From assembly GCA_003254925.1 (NCBI GenBank), contig QANZ01045014.1:58233-122232 (forward strand): 64,000 nucleotides of DNA, written 5' to 3'. The position numbers and the translations under genes are program-made. The DNA is from Chamaecrista fasciculata. Taxonomy: Eukaryota; Streptophyta; Magnoliopsida; Fabales; Fabaceae. Below the pieces are notes generated by a model. That model worked only from the letters and a program-made list of their open reading frames with translations, ran no database searches and was not told where the DNA came from. Positions 35,453 to 45,716 of the stretch are shown here, piece by piece (within the stretch, counting starts at the first letter, position 1; each line of letters opens with the position of its first letter).

Positions 35453-37547
35453 ATGGCGGGAAGAGACAGACAGGCACAGGCACGGGCACGGATTGTTAAC
35501 CCCGGACCAATAAACCCTGCTGTTCTGGTATTACAAGAATGCCATATCTCACAGACAGTTTGGAATCGCACTGGCCAAAATTGGGTTAGTCTTCACGGTC
35601 AAATGAGTTAATGAGTTGCAAACATTAACAAAATGCTTTTTTTAACCACTCTGCTCTCATCTTGCAGGATCGCACTCTTATTACACGACGATGCACCTTT
35701 AGTCAGCAAATTGAGGGTGTCCCACCTCTTCAGATCGGTATGTGTTTAATTGTATATTTATTCTTTGCCTTCTATTAACATTATAATTTTTAGGGGTGTT
35801 ATACTAATGCTTTTCATTATGCAGGTGGGGAAACGTACACCGCAACTTTCAACCAGCGGCCCGAGCCACGCAATGGTATCGCCGATGGTTTGATATCTCT
35901 CGCCAAAATGATGTATGTACAACAATATTAATATATTGTATACTTATAATCTTCAGTATATCATACTTACGATTTGTTTTTTCAGTTTGTTTGGCAGCCC
36001 TATCGCAGTGATGATGTGCGGGCCCTTATTCCACCATATTGTTTCGAGCATTCTACCGTCTGGCATTCCTCTTGCCCACTCCTTTGCATGCATACTGTGG
36101 AGTGGCACCAAGTTGATCGGGCGCTTCGCCAATTCGGGATGGATTAACACATTCGAGACGCGCCAGTCAACTTAGACGCCATGGGCTTCCATGGAAGAGA
36201 CCTTAGGGGTCGAGTAGACACTAACTGGAATGTGTACCTTGCACAGTTTGTGATCTACTGGGAGCGACGTCACGAGAGGGTCTTCTGTGGGGATCAGCCG
36301 GCGAGGCCATTGACCAGAAATTCTGAATACTGGCAATGGTACAGAAGCATTACGCGACGGTGGATGGACCCCACTAGTGGATCAGGTGTTTATGCGGTAA
36401 ATAAATCATAATCAATTTATTATGTTCAAGTCTTTAAATACCATTGTCGTATATTCATTTTGTTTATGCCTTGATACAGGTTGATGGACTTGACGAATTA
36501 GAAGAAATTGGTAGCAATGCTGACAACTATCCCGACTTTAGTGCTCGAGTGAATGCCATTTGTAAAGATCTCAAGGGGGCATTAGGTGAGCAGCATGCCC
36601 ACATGCTGGAGGAGCATGTCTATGCACCCCTCAGACCACAGGTTCCTCCAGCAGAACTTGTTCCGTCTCAGCCACCGCCCAAGAAAAAAAAGTGGCGGCT
36701 CGGGTTTCTTTCCGCATGACGGCCGAAAAAAAATATCTTCAATCAGCAACCGCCACCAGTTCATCAGCAACCACCGGGGCACCAGCAGCCACCGAGACAC
36801 TCCTTCTGTCAGCCATCCAATGCACCTCAGGAGCAAGAGGAGTCATCTCGGCATTCCTTTTCAAGTTATGCTGGTCCTTCATCAATTCACAGGCCTAGTC
36901 GTGGTCCTCCGACATCTCACGTGCCTAGTCCTGGTCCATCGAGACACGTGCCTACTCCTTCGTCATCGCATATGCCTGGTCCTTCTACATCCCATATGCA
37001 TGGTCCTTCATCATCCCACATGCCTAGACCTTCGACATCAATGTTTGATATGCAGTAGGCATCGATGTTTGATATGCAACAGACATCGACGTTTGATATT
37101 CAGCAGACACCAATGTTTGGTGTGCCAGATTCGTCACAGGGGCCTACCCCGCCACCATATTCTATGACGATGATGAGTCCTACTATTCAGCCGGGCCCTA
37201 CTATTCAGCCGGGCTTTATGAGAGAGTATATTATGAACACTCCTCTACGTATCGGTGATGCTCATATTGATAGACAGGTGCAACCCGTTCCACTACCACA
37301 GTCGCTATCAGGAGAGGCAGATGACAGACATCAAGGTGATCAGGGAGGTCATAAAGGTAAAGGTAAGGTTGTAGCTCCTCAACATAAAAAACGTCAACCC
37401 AAGAGTAAAACTTGCTACATATGCCCGGAGTGGCATTGGCCAGAGGGTGGGCAGAGGGTGGTGCAGGGGTCTTGCTCGGAGCATGGGCCTCCGCAATGGC
37501 CGCCAGAATGGCAGGAGCAGCAGGATGACGAGGACGAGGATGATTAA
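35453..37547 (+). pseudogene. Plant-mobile-domain (MAIN-like/PMD) gene carried by the MULE, broken
   Basis: Likely exons are 35453-35584 (MAGRDRQAQARAR...), 35668-35737, 35825-35912, 35986-36396 and 36480 to about 37547, all with GT-AG borders. The core reads FVWQPYRSDDVRALIPPYC, PLLCMHTVEWHQVDRALRQF, GRVDTNWNVYLAQFVIYWE and WQWYRSITRRW. This is the pattern of the plant mobile domain found in MAIN-like proteins and PP7 'long-form' homologues. The C-terminus is a Pro/Ser/His/Met-rich repeat (GPSTSHM-like units, ~36890-37030, then FDMQQ units) and a basic/acidic tail (CYICPEWHWPEGG, DDEDEDD). Damage: a frame change in exon 3, TAA at ~36149 after LRQFGMD, and a frame change near 36690 and again before 37065. 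PMD genes are known to travel with transposons. Its role in transposition is unknown. Confidence 0.8.
36890..37120 (+). repeat. Coding tandem repeats in the PMD gene
   Basis: About 30-36-bp units encode variants of GPSTSHMP (six or so copies, 36895-37030). Units encoding MFDMQQ(A/T)S follow at 37040-37110. The copies differ by point changes, so the expansion is old. Confidence 0.7.
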
Positions 37548-38094
37548 ATTTCATTGTTTTATTTTTAATTTTATGTAGTTTTGATTACACTTTTCATGTT
37601 TTACAATTTATATAATTAAAAGAATTATGATAGTTGTTCTTATATTTCTTAAATGATAGATAATTTATGTTATAAAAGTCATATAAATAATTTGAATTTT
37701 TTAAAAAATAAAACAAAGTTCATTTACTTTAAATTTAATTAATTAAATTAAATAATATATTTTTAAATTAATTTTATTAGTTGAAATATTTAATTTATTT
37801 AATTTTATTAATAGAAAATATTTTTACATATTAGTTTTTATTATTAAAATTTATTCGATGAATATTTTATATTTTTTAATTAATATATTTTAAATTTTAT
37901 AATTATTATTCATTAAATAATTACTTTTTTAATTTTTTAAAATAATATTTAAATTAAATTAAATTTATTAATCTCATTTTAAAAAAATCTTAATTTAATT
38001 TATTATTTAAAAATAAATATAAAAAAAAATATATTCACTCAATTGACCGAATATTTTTTCCGTGTAAGACACAGTTTCTAAAACTTACACGGGA

Positions 38095-38280
38095 ACAGAC
38101 CGTGCAGACTGCACGGTCTGAACCGTGCAGACCGTGCAGTCTGCACCCTAAAATCGCGCCAGGATGGCGCGATTTCAGACCCTCTGAAATCGCGTCAGTC
38201 TGGCACGATTTCAGCGTCTTTTTCTTAAAAAAAAAAATAAATTTTTTCTCAGCCGGTGCCAAGTGACACCGGCTGATTGG
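38095..38280. repeat. Cluster of GC-rich palindromes near the right MULE end
   Basis: AGACCGTGCA/TGCACGGTCT (loop GAC), further overlapping GTGCAGACC/GGTCTGCAC-type pairs, AAATCGCGCC/GGCGCGATTT, an imperfect TGAAATCG...CGATTTCA pair, and AGCCGGTG/CACCGGCT at 38251-38276. The motif 'gaaatcgNgcc' is shared with the left-end cluster. Confidence 0.85.
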
Positions 38281-38405
38281 TTGGCTTTGTCTGGAGTTGA
38301 GTTGGGGTAACGCATATCCTATATGGGAAATTAAGAAAAAACAATGGGTATCTTAATAAATAATTAATTTATTTGTATTATTCATATAAAAAAACCTATA
38401 TGTGG

Positions 38406-39914
38406 AAGGAGAGAATTAGAGAAATGATATTCATATTAGGCAAAAAGACAGAAGGTGTAAGAAGTGAGAAGGCGATGTGGATGGCACATGGTGAATAGTA
38501 CCATTTTACAACTTTCGAGATGGAAATTCACAAAATCAGGATTCATTAAATTTTCCTTAACACGAAATTCTGTCTTCACTTCCTTTCAAATTCTTATCCC
38601 TCTTTCATGCATCTTCCTTCACCTCCTTTAGTTGTAGTACTTCCTCTAGTTATATATTCGATGTTTAAAGCAAATACCGATTGACTAAGGAAATGATTAG
38701 TTCACTTTAAATGAAGAGAAAGGAAATGATTAGTTCACTTTAAATGAAGAGAAAAATAAGATAAAAAAACTAAATTATCTCTATTAAATCCTTGAAAAAT
38801 ATTTATTTATTTATGACTCTACTATATTTAATAGGGATAGGATGATAAAAATTTAATTAATGTTTTCTTAAATTTGTAAAACATCAGATATTTTAAAATA
38901 AAAAAGACTCTCCCAAAAAGCAGATATTCAGAACCGAAGGAATACTTATACTTATTATCATTATTAGGCCAAATAGTCACATTGTTCTCAAAAAATATGG
39001 AATAAGTTTTTAAAAAAATAATAAAACATTCGGCTCTAGATAATCGTTTAACGCTTTTAAATATTAATATTAATATACATTCAAAATCAAAGTCAGACAG
39101 GGACAAACAGAATCAGCCGTTTCAATGAATGTAATACTCACTCAGGTGACTTACCTTTATTTTATTCAAAGCTTTAACGTTTAAGTTTAACCTCTCAGAT
39201 CTTTTATTTTTTATTTGCATCCCTTTTATTACTATTACTGAAATATAAATAAACAAATAAATAGTTGTTCAAAAAAAATAAACAAATAAATAAATTTTAA
39301 TTTTAATCAATGAATATTTTAAGTTTTGAACTCTCATCTTTGGGCAAGGCCATTCTCAATTATCACTCACAAGTCACAAGTGACGTCATCATTTCCCCTA
39401 TTTTACATTATTACTACCAATTTTCTAATGTGCTTTTTATGTGCAGAGTTTGCATCATGCGTATTTTAGCGTTAACCTCGCATCTTTCGCTATCACTCAC
39501 TCTCACTCTCCCCCAAACATTCCAATAGTATCCCCATAAAATCAATTATTTATTTATTCTTTATATAACAAAATTGCACTTATATAATTATATTCTATCA
39601 AAAAATTGAGCCTTCAACGCTTCAATAATAATTCAGGCCAGAAAAAAAAAGTCTTCAATAATAATCCAGAATAGCAACGGTATTTAATTTAATTTAGCCA
39701 GAAAAATAAATAAAAGCACAGGATATAGTAACAAAAACTATCTGCTAAAAGGTTAGATATTAGAGACATAAATCAAAGAGAGAAGAAGAAAAATAAATAT
39801 TCAAAAAAAGAAAGAAAAATCAAAAAAGGATTACATTGCATTTGTATCTGAAAGGGCCTAATAGTAATTTCAGAGGGGGCGGCAGTTAAGCAGCTTACTG
39901 TGAGATTCGTGAGA
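38406..39914. other. Intergenic region
   Basis: No gene is supported. A 33-bp perfect tandem duplication (AGGAAATGATTAGTTCACTT...) occupies 38688-38720 and 38721-38753. The final ~150 bp are probably the 3' UTR of the minus-strand membrane protein gene. Confidence 0.5.
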
Positions 39915-40202
39915 TTAATCGGACTTGGCGGCGGCGTGAGCATCCAAGGGAGGATCGTGGTGGCCGGCGACGTAATCGAGGATGCCGTCGGCGGCGTTGT
40001 GGGCGGCGGGGACGGCGGAGGTCTTGGCGAAGAGGAGGACGAGGGCGAGGAAGAGGGCGGTGGAGAGGAAGAGAGGCCAGAAGTAAGCCAAGAGAGTGAC
40101 GAATCTGGGAGCGAGGACGACGACGGCGACGGCGGCGACGGCGAAGGCGACGGCGGCGAGAAGGTGGAATTTGAATTTCAGGAGGTTTTGAGGGATCTCC
40201 AT
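39915..40202 (-). CDS. Small plant membrane protein of unknown function (95 residues)
   Basis: This is a single-exon frame starting MEIPQNLLKFKFHLLAAV. Two hydrophobic spans are visible, ~13-32 (LLAAVAFAVAAVAVVVLAP) and ~36-60 (LLAYFWPLFLSTALFLALVLLF), followed by a short polar tail with ILDYVAGHHD. The pattern (LLKFKF, APRFVTLLAYFWPLFLSTALF, LLDYVAGH) matches a conserved but uncharacterised family of short plant proteins. The region is GC-rich relative to its surroundings, as expected for a real exon. The upstream leader on the minus strand (40203-40470) is CT-rich with microsatellites. The 118-residue acidic glycine-rich frame on the other strand is its shadow. Confidence 0.8.
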   Translation of the reverse strand: MEIPQNLLKFKFHLLAAVAFAVAAVAVVVLAPRFVTLLAYFWPLFLSTALFLALVLLFAKTSAVPAAHNAADGILDYVAGHHDPPLDAHAAAKSD

Positions 40203-40470
40203 GAGGACGAGGATGGATTTGGGGGGATTGGTGGGTCTGAATCTAATGGTCTATGATTGTGAGAAAGAAATTGAAAGAGAGAGAGAGAGAGAGAGAGAGA
40301 AATGTGTAGTGTGCAGAGATTCTGAGAGAGAAGAAAGGAAAAGAAAAGTGTGTGGGTTTTTGGAGTTATATGCTATTTCTGAATTTCTTTTTTCTCTCTC
40401 TTGTAAGTTGTAACTTGGAGGAATCGTGATCATTGTGATATCAAGTGTGTGTGTGTGTGTGAAACTGTGA
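40203..40470 (-). promoter_or_regulatory. 5' leader/promoter of the 95-residue membrane protein gene
   Basis: The stretch has an AG/CT microsatellite (about 40275-40301) and a GT/AC repeat (40445-40461) upstream of the minus-strand ATG, both typical of plant 5' leaders. No firm TATA box was identified. Confidence 0.35.
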
Positions 40471-40802
40471 AATGTGGTTTTCGACTTTGCTTGCTTGCTG
40501 TTGCTGAGGATGCAAAGCGAGTGAGTGAGTGCTAGTACAATTTTTAGTTTTTACCCACGCTGCAATTACTAATTTACCCTTTTCTTTCGCTTCACATGCT
40601 GCTGCTTCTCCACTTCTCTTCTCAATTAAGCATGATTCAAAACATATTTAAGGTAAAAGCTAGGGGTGGTCATAGTTAGGATCCAATGCCAAAATCAACT
40701 CAACTCTTAATTTTGAGTTAGTTTGATTTGGAATTTTTGGTTGATTTGGTTGAAAAATTATCAACTTTCAATTATTTGAGTTGGGTGGTAAGTTTTAAAA
40801 TT

Positions 40803-41209
40803 GGCAAAAGTATTAATTCTTTTTTTGGTCAACTCAAAAGTATTAATTTTGTTTTCAAATTTTGCATTAACTATTGAATTTGTCTTCAATTTTTGTTATT
40901 TTCAATTTCGTCCGTAATGTTTCACATTTTAGTCAATTTTATCATTTTTTCTTACTTTAACCAAATATTATCAATAGAATTTACGTGACTAATTATATAT
41001 AATATAAAATTGATAGAAAAAGAAACTCAAATCTTAATTTAGATTGAAAAACATAATGTAGTCTGTTATTAATTTATTGAAAGAAGTTAATCAAATGATA
41101 AAATTGACTAAAATGTGAAACATTGGAGGTGAAATCGATAACAAAAAAGAATTAAGGACAAAATTGACAGTTGATATAAAATTTAAGGACGCAATTAGTA
41201 TTTTTACCT
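40803..41209. mobile_element. Foldback element (family of 44261), diverged
   Basis: The left end GGCAAAAGTATTAATTCT and right end AATTAGTATTTTTACC are inverted. Inner motifs 'caatttcgtccgtaatgtttcacattttagtcaattttatc' and their complements pair across the middle. A short internal duplication of AAAAGTATTAATT lies near the left end. Confidence 0.65.
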
Positions 41210-41888
41210 TTAAAATTTTGAACTCATTTAACTTAACTCAACATGAAAAACTCACTCTTTATATATTTTTTAATTTAGTTCATTTTAGTGTGCACCTAAA
41301 TTCCTAAACTCCACCCTCTCCCTTAGAAATGCTATATTAGAGACTCCTTCATTTCCCTTAGAAATGTTAGATATTAGAGACCGAGAAATATTATTTACCC
41401 TCCATGAGCCGCGACTCACGCAAGTCAGAAACTCCAATCGAGTCAGGTTTTACCAACCCGGCTCACCAACTTGGTGAGCCGGGTTAGCTCACTTAACCCA
41501 CCAACCAATTTTTTTTTCATTTTATTCATTTTTTTCTTATTTTTTTAAATTAAAAATATTTTTCATACATAAGAAACTTAAATTCAACAATAAATTGCAT
41601 TTTGTGACTTAGATATTTTAGTTTTTGAGTATCAATTTTTAAATTTTTCATATTTTTTTCTTTTGTTAAATAAGGTGGGTTGACTCACCAACTCGCTCAA
41701 GTTAGCCCACCACGAGCTGCGAGTTAAGTGAGCCAGCCCACTCGAGCTATAATTTTTTGTGACTCAAATTTTCTCAATCCAGCTCGCCAAATTCATTTTG
41801 ATGGCTCTAAACCTAAACTAAATCGTCCTCATAAAATTTCAGCTCAAACCAACTTGTTTTAAACCCAACTAATCTCGTGAACACCATT
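41210..41888. other. AT-rich spacer
   Basis: No gene is seen. It includes a stretch with repeated GAGCCGGGTT/AACCCGGCTC-like words at 41455-41495 and CTCGCTCAAGTTAGCCCACC at ~41690, possibly an old repeat. Confidence 0.4.
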
Positions 41889-42250
41889 AGCAAAAACACT
41901 ATTTTTTTAAATCAAAATTTACATTAATTTTTAATTTTATCTTTAATATTTGTTTACGGTCAATTTTGTCTTCAAAATTTTATATTTTAATCAATTTTAT
42001 CCTTTACTCTAACTTTTACAAAATATTAACAATAAGTTCTACGTAGTTATTGACATGTAATGTAAATTTTGTAAAAAGAAAATTCAAATCTGAACTCAAA
42101 TTGAAAAGCACAATGAAATTTGTTGTTAATTTATTGAAAAAAATTAGTCAAATGATGAAATCGATTAAAATATTGAACTTTGGGGATAAAATTGAAAATA
42201 AAAAATATTAGGAATGAAATTAAAATTTGATGTAAAGTTTAAAAAAATCA
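41889..42250. mobile_element. Foldback element (family of 44261), diverged copy
   Basis: It starts AGCAAAAACACTATTT and contains TTTTATCTTTAATATTTG, 'ggtcaattttgtcttcaaaattttatattttaatcaattttatcc' and, in the right arm, the complementary 'aaaatattgaactttggggataaaattg'. Ends are eroded. Confidence 0.55.
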
Positions 42251-42409
42251 AAATTCTTTTATCTAAATTTAATGAAAAAAAAATTATATTTAATCAATCC
42301 TTCAAAATCTTATATGAAATTATACTTTTTGTCTAAAGGTGAGTTGTATTTCAACTATTTCTTGGTAAAATTAATTTTCAAAAATTTTTACTGTTTTTTT
42401 TTTTTTGGA

Positions 42410-43331
42410 NNNNNNNNNNNNNNNNNNNNNNNNNNNNNNNNNNNNNNNNNNNNNNNNNNNNNNNNNNNNNNNNNNNNNNNNNNNNNNNNNNNNNNNNNNN
42501 NNNNNNNNNNNNNNNNNNNNNNNNNNNNNNNNNNNNNNNNNNNNNNNNNNNNNNNNNNNNNNNNNNNNNNNNNNNNNNNNNNNNNNNNNNNNNNNNNNNN
42601 NNNNNNNNNNNNNNNNNNNNNNNNNNNNNNNNNNNNNNNNNNNNNNNNNNNNNNNNNNNNNNNNNNNNNNNNNNNNNNNNNNNNNNNNNNNNNNNNNNNN
42701 NNNNNNNNNNNNNNNNNNNNNNNNNNNNNNNNNNNNNNNNNNNNNNNNNNNNNNNNNNNNNNNNNNNNNNNNNNNNNNNNNNNNNNNNNNNNNNNNNNNN
42801 NNNNNNNNNNNNNNNNNNNNNNNNNNNNNNNNNNNNNNNNNNNNNNNNNNNNNNNNNNNNNNNNNNNNNNNNNNNNNNNNNNNNNNNNNNNNNNNNNNNN
42901 NNNNNNNNNNNNNNNNNNNNNNNNNNNNNNNNNNNNNNNNNNNNNNNNNNNNNNNNNNNNNNNNNNNNNNNNNNNNNNNNNNNNNNNNNNNNNNNNNNNN
43001 NNNNNNNNNNNNNNNNNNNNNNNNNNNNNNNNNNNNNNNNNNNNNNNNNNNNNNNNNNNNNNNNNNNNNNNNNNNNNNNNNNNNNNNNNNNNNNNNNNNN
43101 NNNNNNNNNNNNNNNNNNNNNNNNNNNNNNNNNNNNNNNNNNNNNNNNNNNNNNNNNNNNNNNNNNNNNNNNNNNNNNNNNNNNNNNNNNNNNNNNNNNN
43201 NNNNNNNNNNNNNNNNNNNNNNNNNNNNNNNNNNNNNNNNNNNNNNNNNNNNNNNNNNNNNNNNNNNNNNNNNNNNNNNNNNNNNNNNNNNNNNNNNNNN
43301 NNNNNNNNNNNNNNNNNNNNNNNNNNNNNNN
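42410..43331. other. Assembly gap (922 N)
   Basis: The sequence is unknown here. Apparent open frames running through the gap are artefacts. Confidence 1.
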
Positions 43332-44260
43332 AAAATATAATAACACATCATATTTACTAAAGGTTAGTCTAAAATGTAATATATTACATGCATGTAATGA
43401 GCGATATGACACAATAATAAGCTGCTAATAACCATTGATTTGGTCCAATATGGAAATGCACATGTTAAAGTAGAAAACTTTATATTTTTGAGAAATTAAA
43501 AAATCTGTTATAAAAAATATGTAAAATTATAATATTGTCTAAAATTTTTAAAAATATTTTTATTTTAAATAACTGTGATTACAAATAATTAAATATTTAT
43601 AAAAATTAACTTAATCATAAACAGGTGTATTTTTTTGAACTAATTAATCGTATAACATATTATATTAAATATAAAAAAATATTACAAAACAGTCAACTAT
43701 TCTATATAATATTTTATTATTATAATGATTCAAACTAACCATATTTTTAACAATGTAGCTGTTGATTATCTATTTAATAGTCAACTTTTGTTGAGTACAC
43801 TTTTTTTTTCCTAGAAGTGTAAGTGTTAACTATATATACTGTAACTAATTTTCTGTTTTATAGTTGTCCATAATTTTTTTTTTTTGGTACAGAGTTGTCC
43901 ATAATTTTTAATATATAAATCTCATCTCAGTTTATTTTACAATTAAATAATTATAGTTTACCATATTATCAGTACTTTCTTGACCTCAATTTCCCTTCTT
44001 CTTCCTTCTCCAATATATAATGGTGGAGTATTTGAGAGAGAATGGTTTTGGCCACATATAAAGTAAACAGCGGTTTCAACTTTCAAGTTCTGAAATTAGA
44101 CTTTTGATGTAAGATAGGCTCAAAATCTAAATATCTTAAAATTTAAGATGAAAAACATAACTTTATATAAAATTTAAGAGATGAATTCTTTAGGTCGTCA
44201 ACTTCATATATGGAAATATAATTTGGTTGCAAAGTGCATCTTAAACTAATCATTGTTATT
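43332..44260. other. AT-rich sequence after the gap
   Basis: I see no gene, RNA or definable mobile element in it. Confidence 0.5.
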
Positions 44261-44740
44261 AGGCAAAAGTACTAATTTCGTCCCCAAACTTTACACCAAC
44301 TGTCAATTTCGTCCCCAAACTTTTTTTGCTGTCAACTTCGTCCCCAAACTTTACACAAGTTGTCAATTTCATCCCCAATTCTTTTTGCTGTCAATTTCGT
44401 CCCCAAACTTTACATCAACTGTCAATTTCGTCTCCGATCTTTCACATTTTCGTCAATTTTATACTTTGACTAACATCTTCTTAATAAATTAACGACAGAA
44501 TGCATCTTATTTTTCAATCTAAGTTAGGATTTGAGTTTCTTTTTCTATCAATTTTACATTATATATCGTTAGCCACATAGATTTTGTCGTCAATATTTGG
44601 CTAAAATAAGAGCAAAGGATAAAATTGACCAAAATGTGAAAGATTAGGGACGAAATTGACAGCAAAAAAATATTGGGGACGAAATTGACAGCATGTGTAA
44701 AGTTTGGGGACGAAATTGACAGCAAAAAAAGATTGGAGAC
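44261..44740. mobile_element. Foldback element with CGTCCCCAAACTTT arrays
   Basis: The left arm (AGGCAAAAGTACTAATTTCG, then 'tcaatttcgtccccaaacttt' repeated five times at ~30-40-bp spacing) pairs with the right arm ('ggggacgaaattgacagca' repeats). The right terminus appears rearranged (ATGCCCGCCT). Other members are at 7069, 40803 and 41889. Confidence 0.75.
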
Positions 44741-44789
44741 ATGCCCGCCTAAAAGTTGCTAACAGTGTAACACTTAAAAAAAAAAAAAA

Positions 44790-45321
44790 GCTAAAGGTCA
44801 TTTGGTCCTAAATATATGCCGTAATGTCTATTTTGGTCTATTATGTTTGAAAATGTTTAAATTAGTTTTAAATGTTTGTAAAATGTTTCATTTTGGTCCC
44901 AAACTATTGAATATGACTTGTTTCAAGTTCAAACGTGACGAGTTTGGAGCTACATATTATTCTCGAAGATTATTTTCTCTATAAAGTTGGAGCCGTCGAC
45001 AAACGAGGTCAAATCAATCCTAAAAGTTGACTGTTCATTTTATGATAAAACAAACAAATTTAATCATACTTCTCTCGTTTCAAATTCGAATGCGACGAAT
45101 TCAAAGCTACGAGTTCCTCTTAACAAGTTTTTGAACTTAAAGTGAGAGGAAAGAAATATGACCCAAATGAATAGTTTGGGACTAAAATAAAATATTTTAC
45201 TAATATTGAAGACCAAAATGAATAGTTTTGCTAACATTTAGGACTAATTTGAATATTTTGAAATATACCGAACAAAAATAAACAATAAAACATATATTTA
45301 AAATCAAAATAACCCTTTAAC
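44790..45321. mobile_element. Foldback element (family of 51985)
   Basis: It starts GCTAAAGGTCATTTGGTCC and ends AACCCTTTAACC. Both arms carry 'aaatgttt..aaatattttg' and TTTGGTCC/GGACCAAA motifs. The centre holds 'ttcaaattcgaatgcgacgaattcaaagctac' and its approximate inverse. Confidence 0.65.
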
Positions 45322-45716
45322 CAAAAATTTATTTGTTCATCAACGAATTCAAGTATTCAACTAAACTCAATTAACAAAATTACGAGTTAGATTAAAAAAA
45401 TTAAAACTTCAATTCAACCGACAAATTATTGGCCGAAAAAAAAATTCAACCGACAAATTGTATATGTGGAGTGGGTTTAAATTTTTTCCTCAAATACAAG
45501 TCAAACTTTTTATTTTTGCTTTTAGGCCTGAAACACACACAAGCCGAAGTAGTCGATGCTTTTCAGGCCAAAAAAATCGATGCTTCAACCTTAGCAAAAA
45601 TGAAACCCTATGCCCATAAGCCCATTACATAAACTCACTCCTCAATTTTCACTGCTTTTCTTCCTCCTTCTCATTCTCCTTCTCTCACATTCATTCCATT
45701 CTGTTTCTCTCTGTAA

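Larger units (their letters stand above)
31745..38396 (+). mobile_element. Autonomous-type Mutator-like element with transposase and plant-mobile-domain genes
   Basis: The element of 6652 bp is flanked by the perfect 9-bp direct repeat TATATGTGG (31736-31744 and 38397-38405). The outer inverted repeats match for ~95 bp (31745-31840 and ~38297-38396; shared GGTTTTTT, AATAATACAAATAA, TAATTATTTATTA, GTTACCCCAAC). A second matching block follows, AATCAGCCGGTGCCAC at 31860 and its inverse at ~38251-38278. Inside lie a MuDR-type transposase gene and a second gene with a plant mobile domain, both broken by stops and frameshifts, so this copy is a decayed autonomous element. GC-rich perfect palindromes sit just inside both ends. 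One ambiguous base is at 32508. Confidence 0.93.

Noticed and set aside
39900..40256. 118-residue Gly/Glu/Asp-rich frame on the plus strand
   Set aside because: It is the complement of the Ala/Val/Leu-rich membrane protein on the minus strand, which has a recognisable family pattern; a homopolymer-like acidic protein is not supported.
42272..43412. Long open frames on both strands across the gap
   Set aside because: They consist almost entirely of N; there is no sequence evidence.
44253..44725. Frames with repeated Phe/Val/Pro/Lys/Leu/Tyr peptides
   Set aside because: They arise from translating the CGTCCCCAAACTTT repeat arms of a foldback element.
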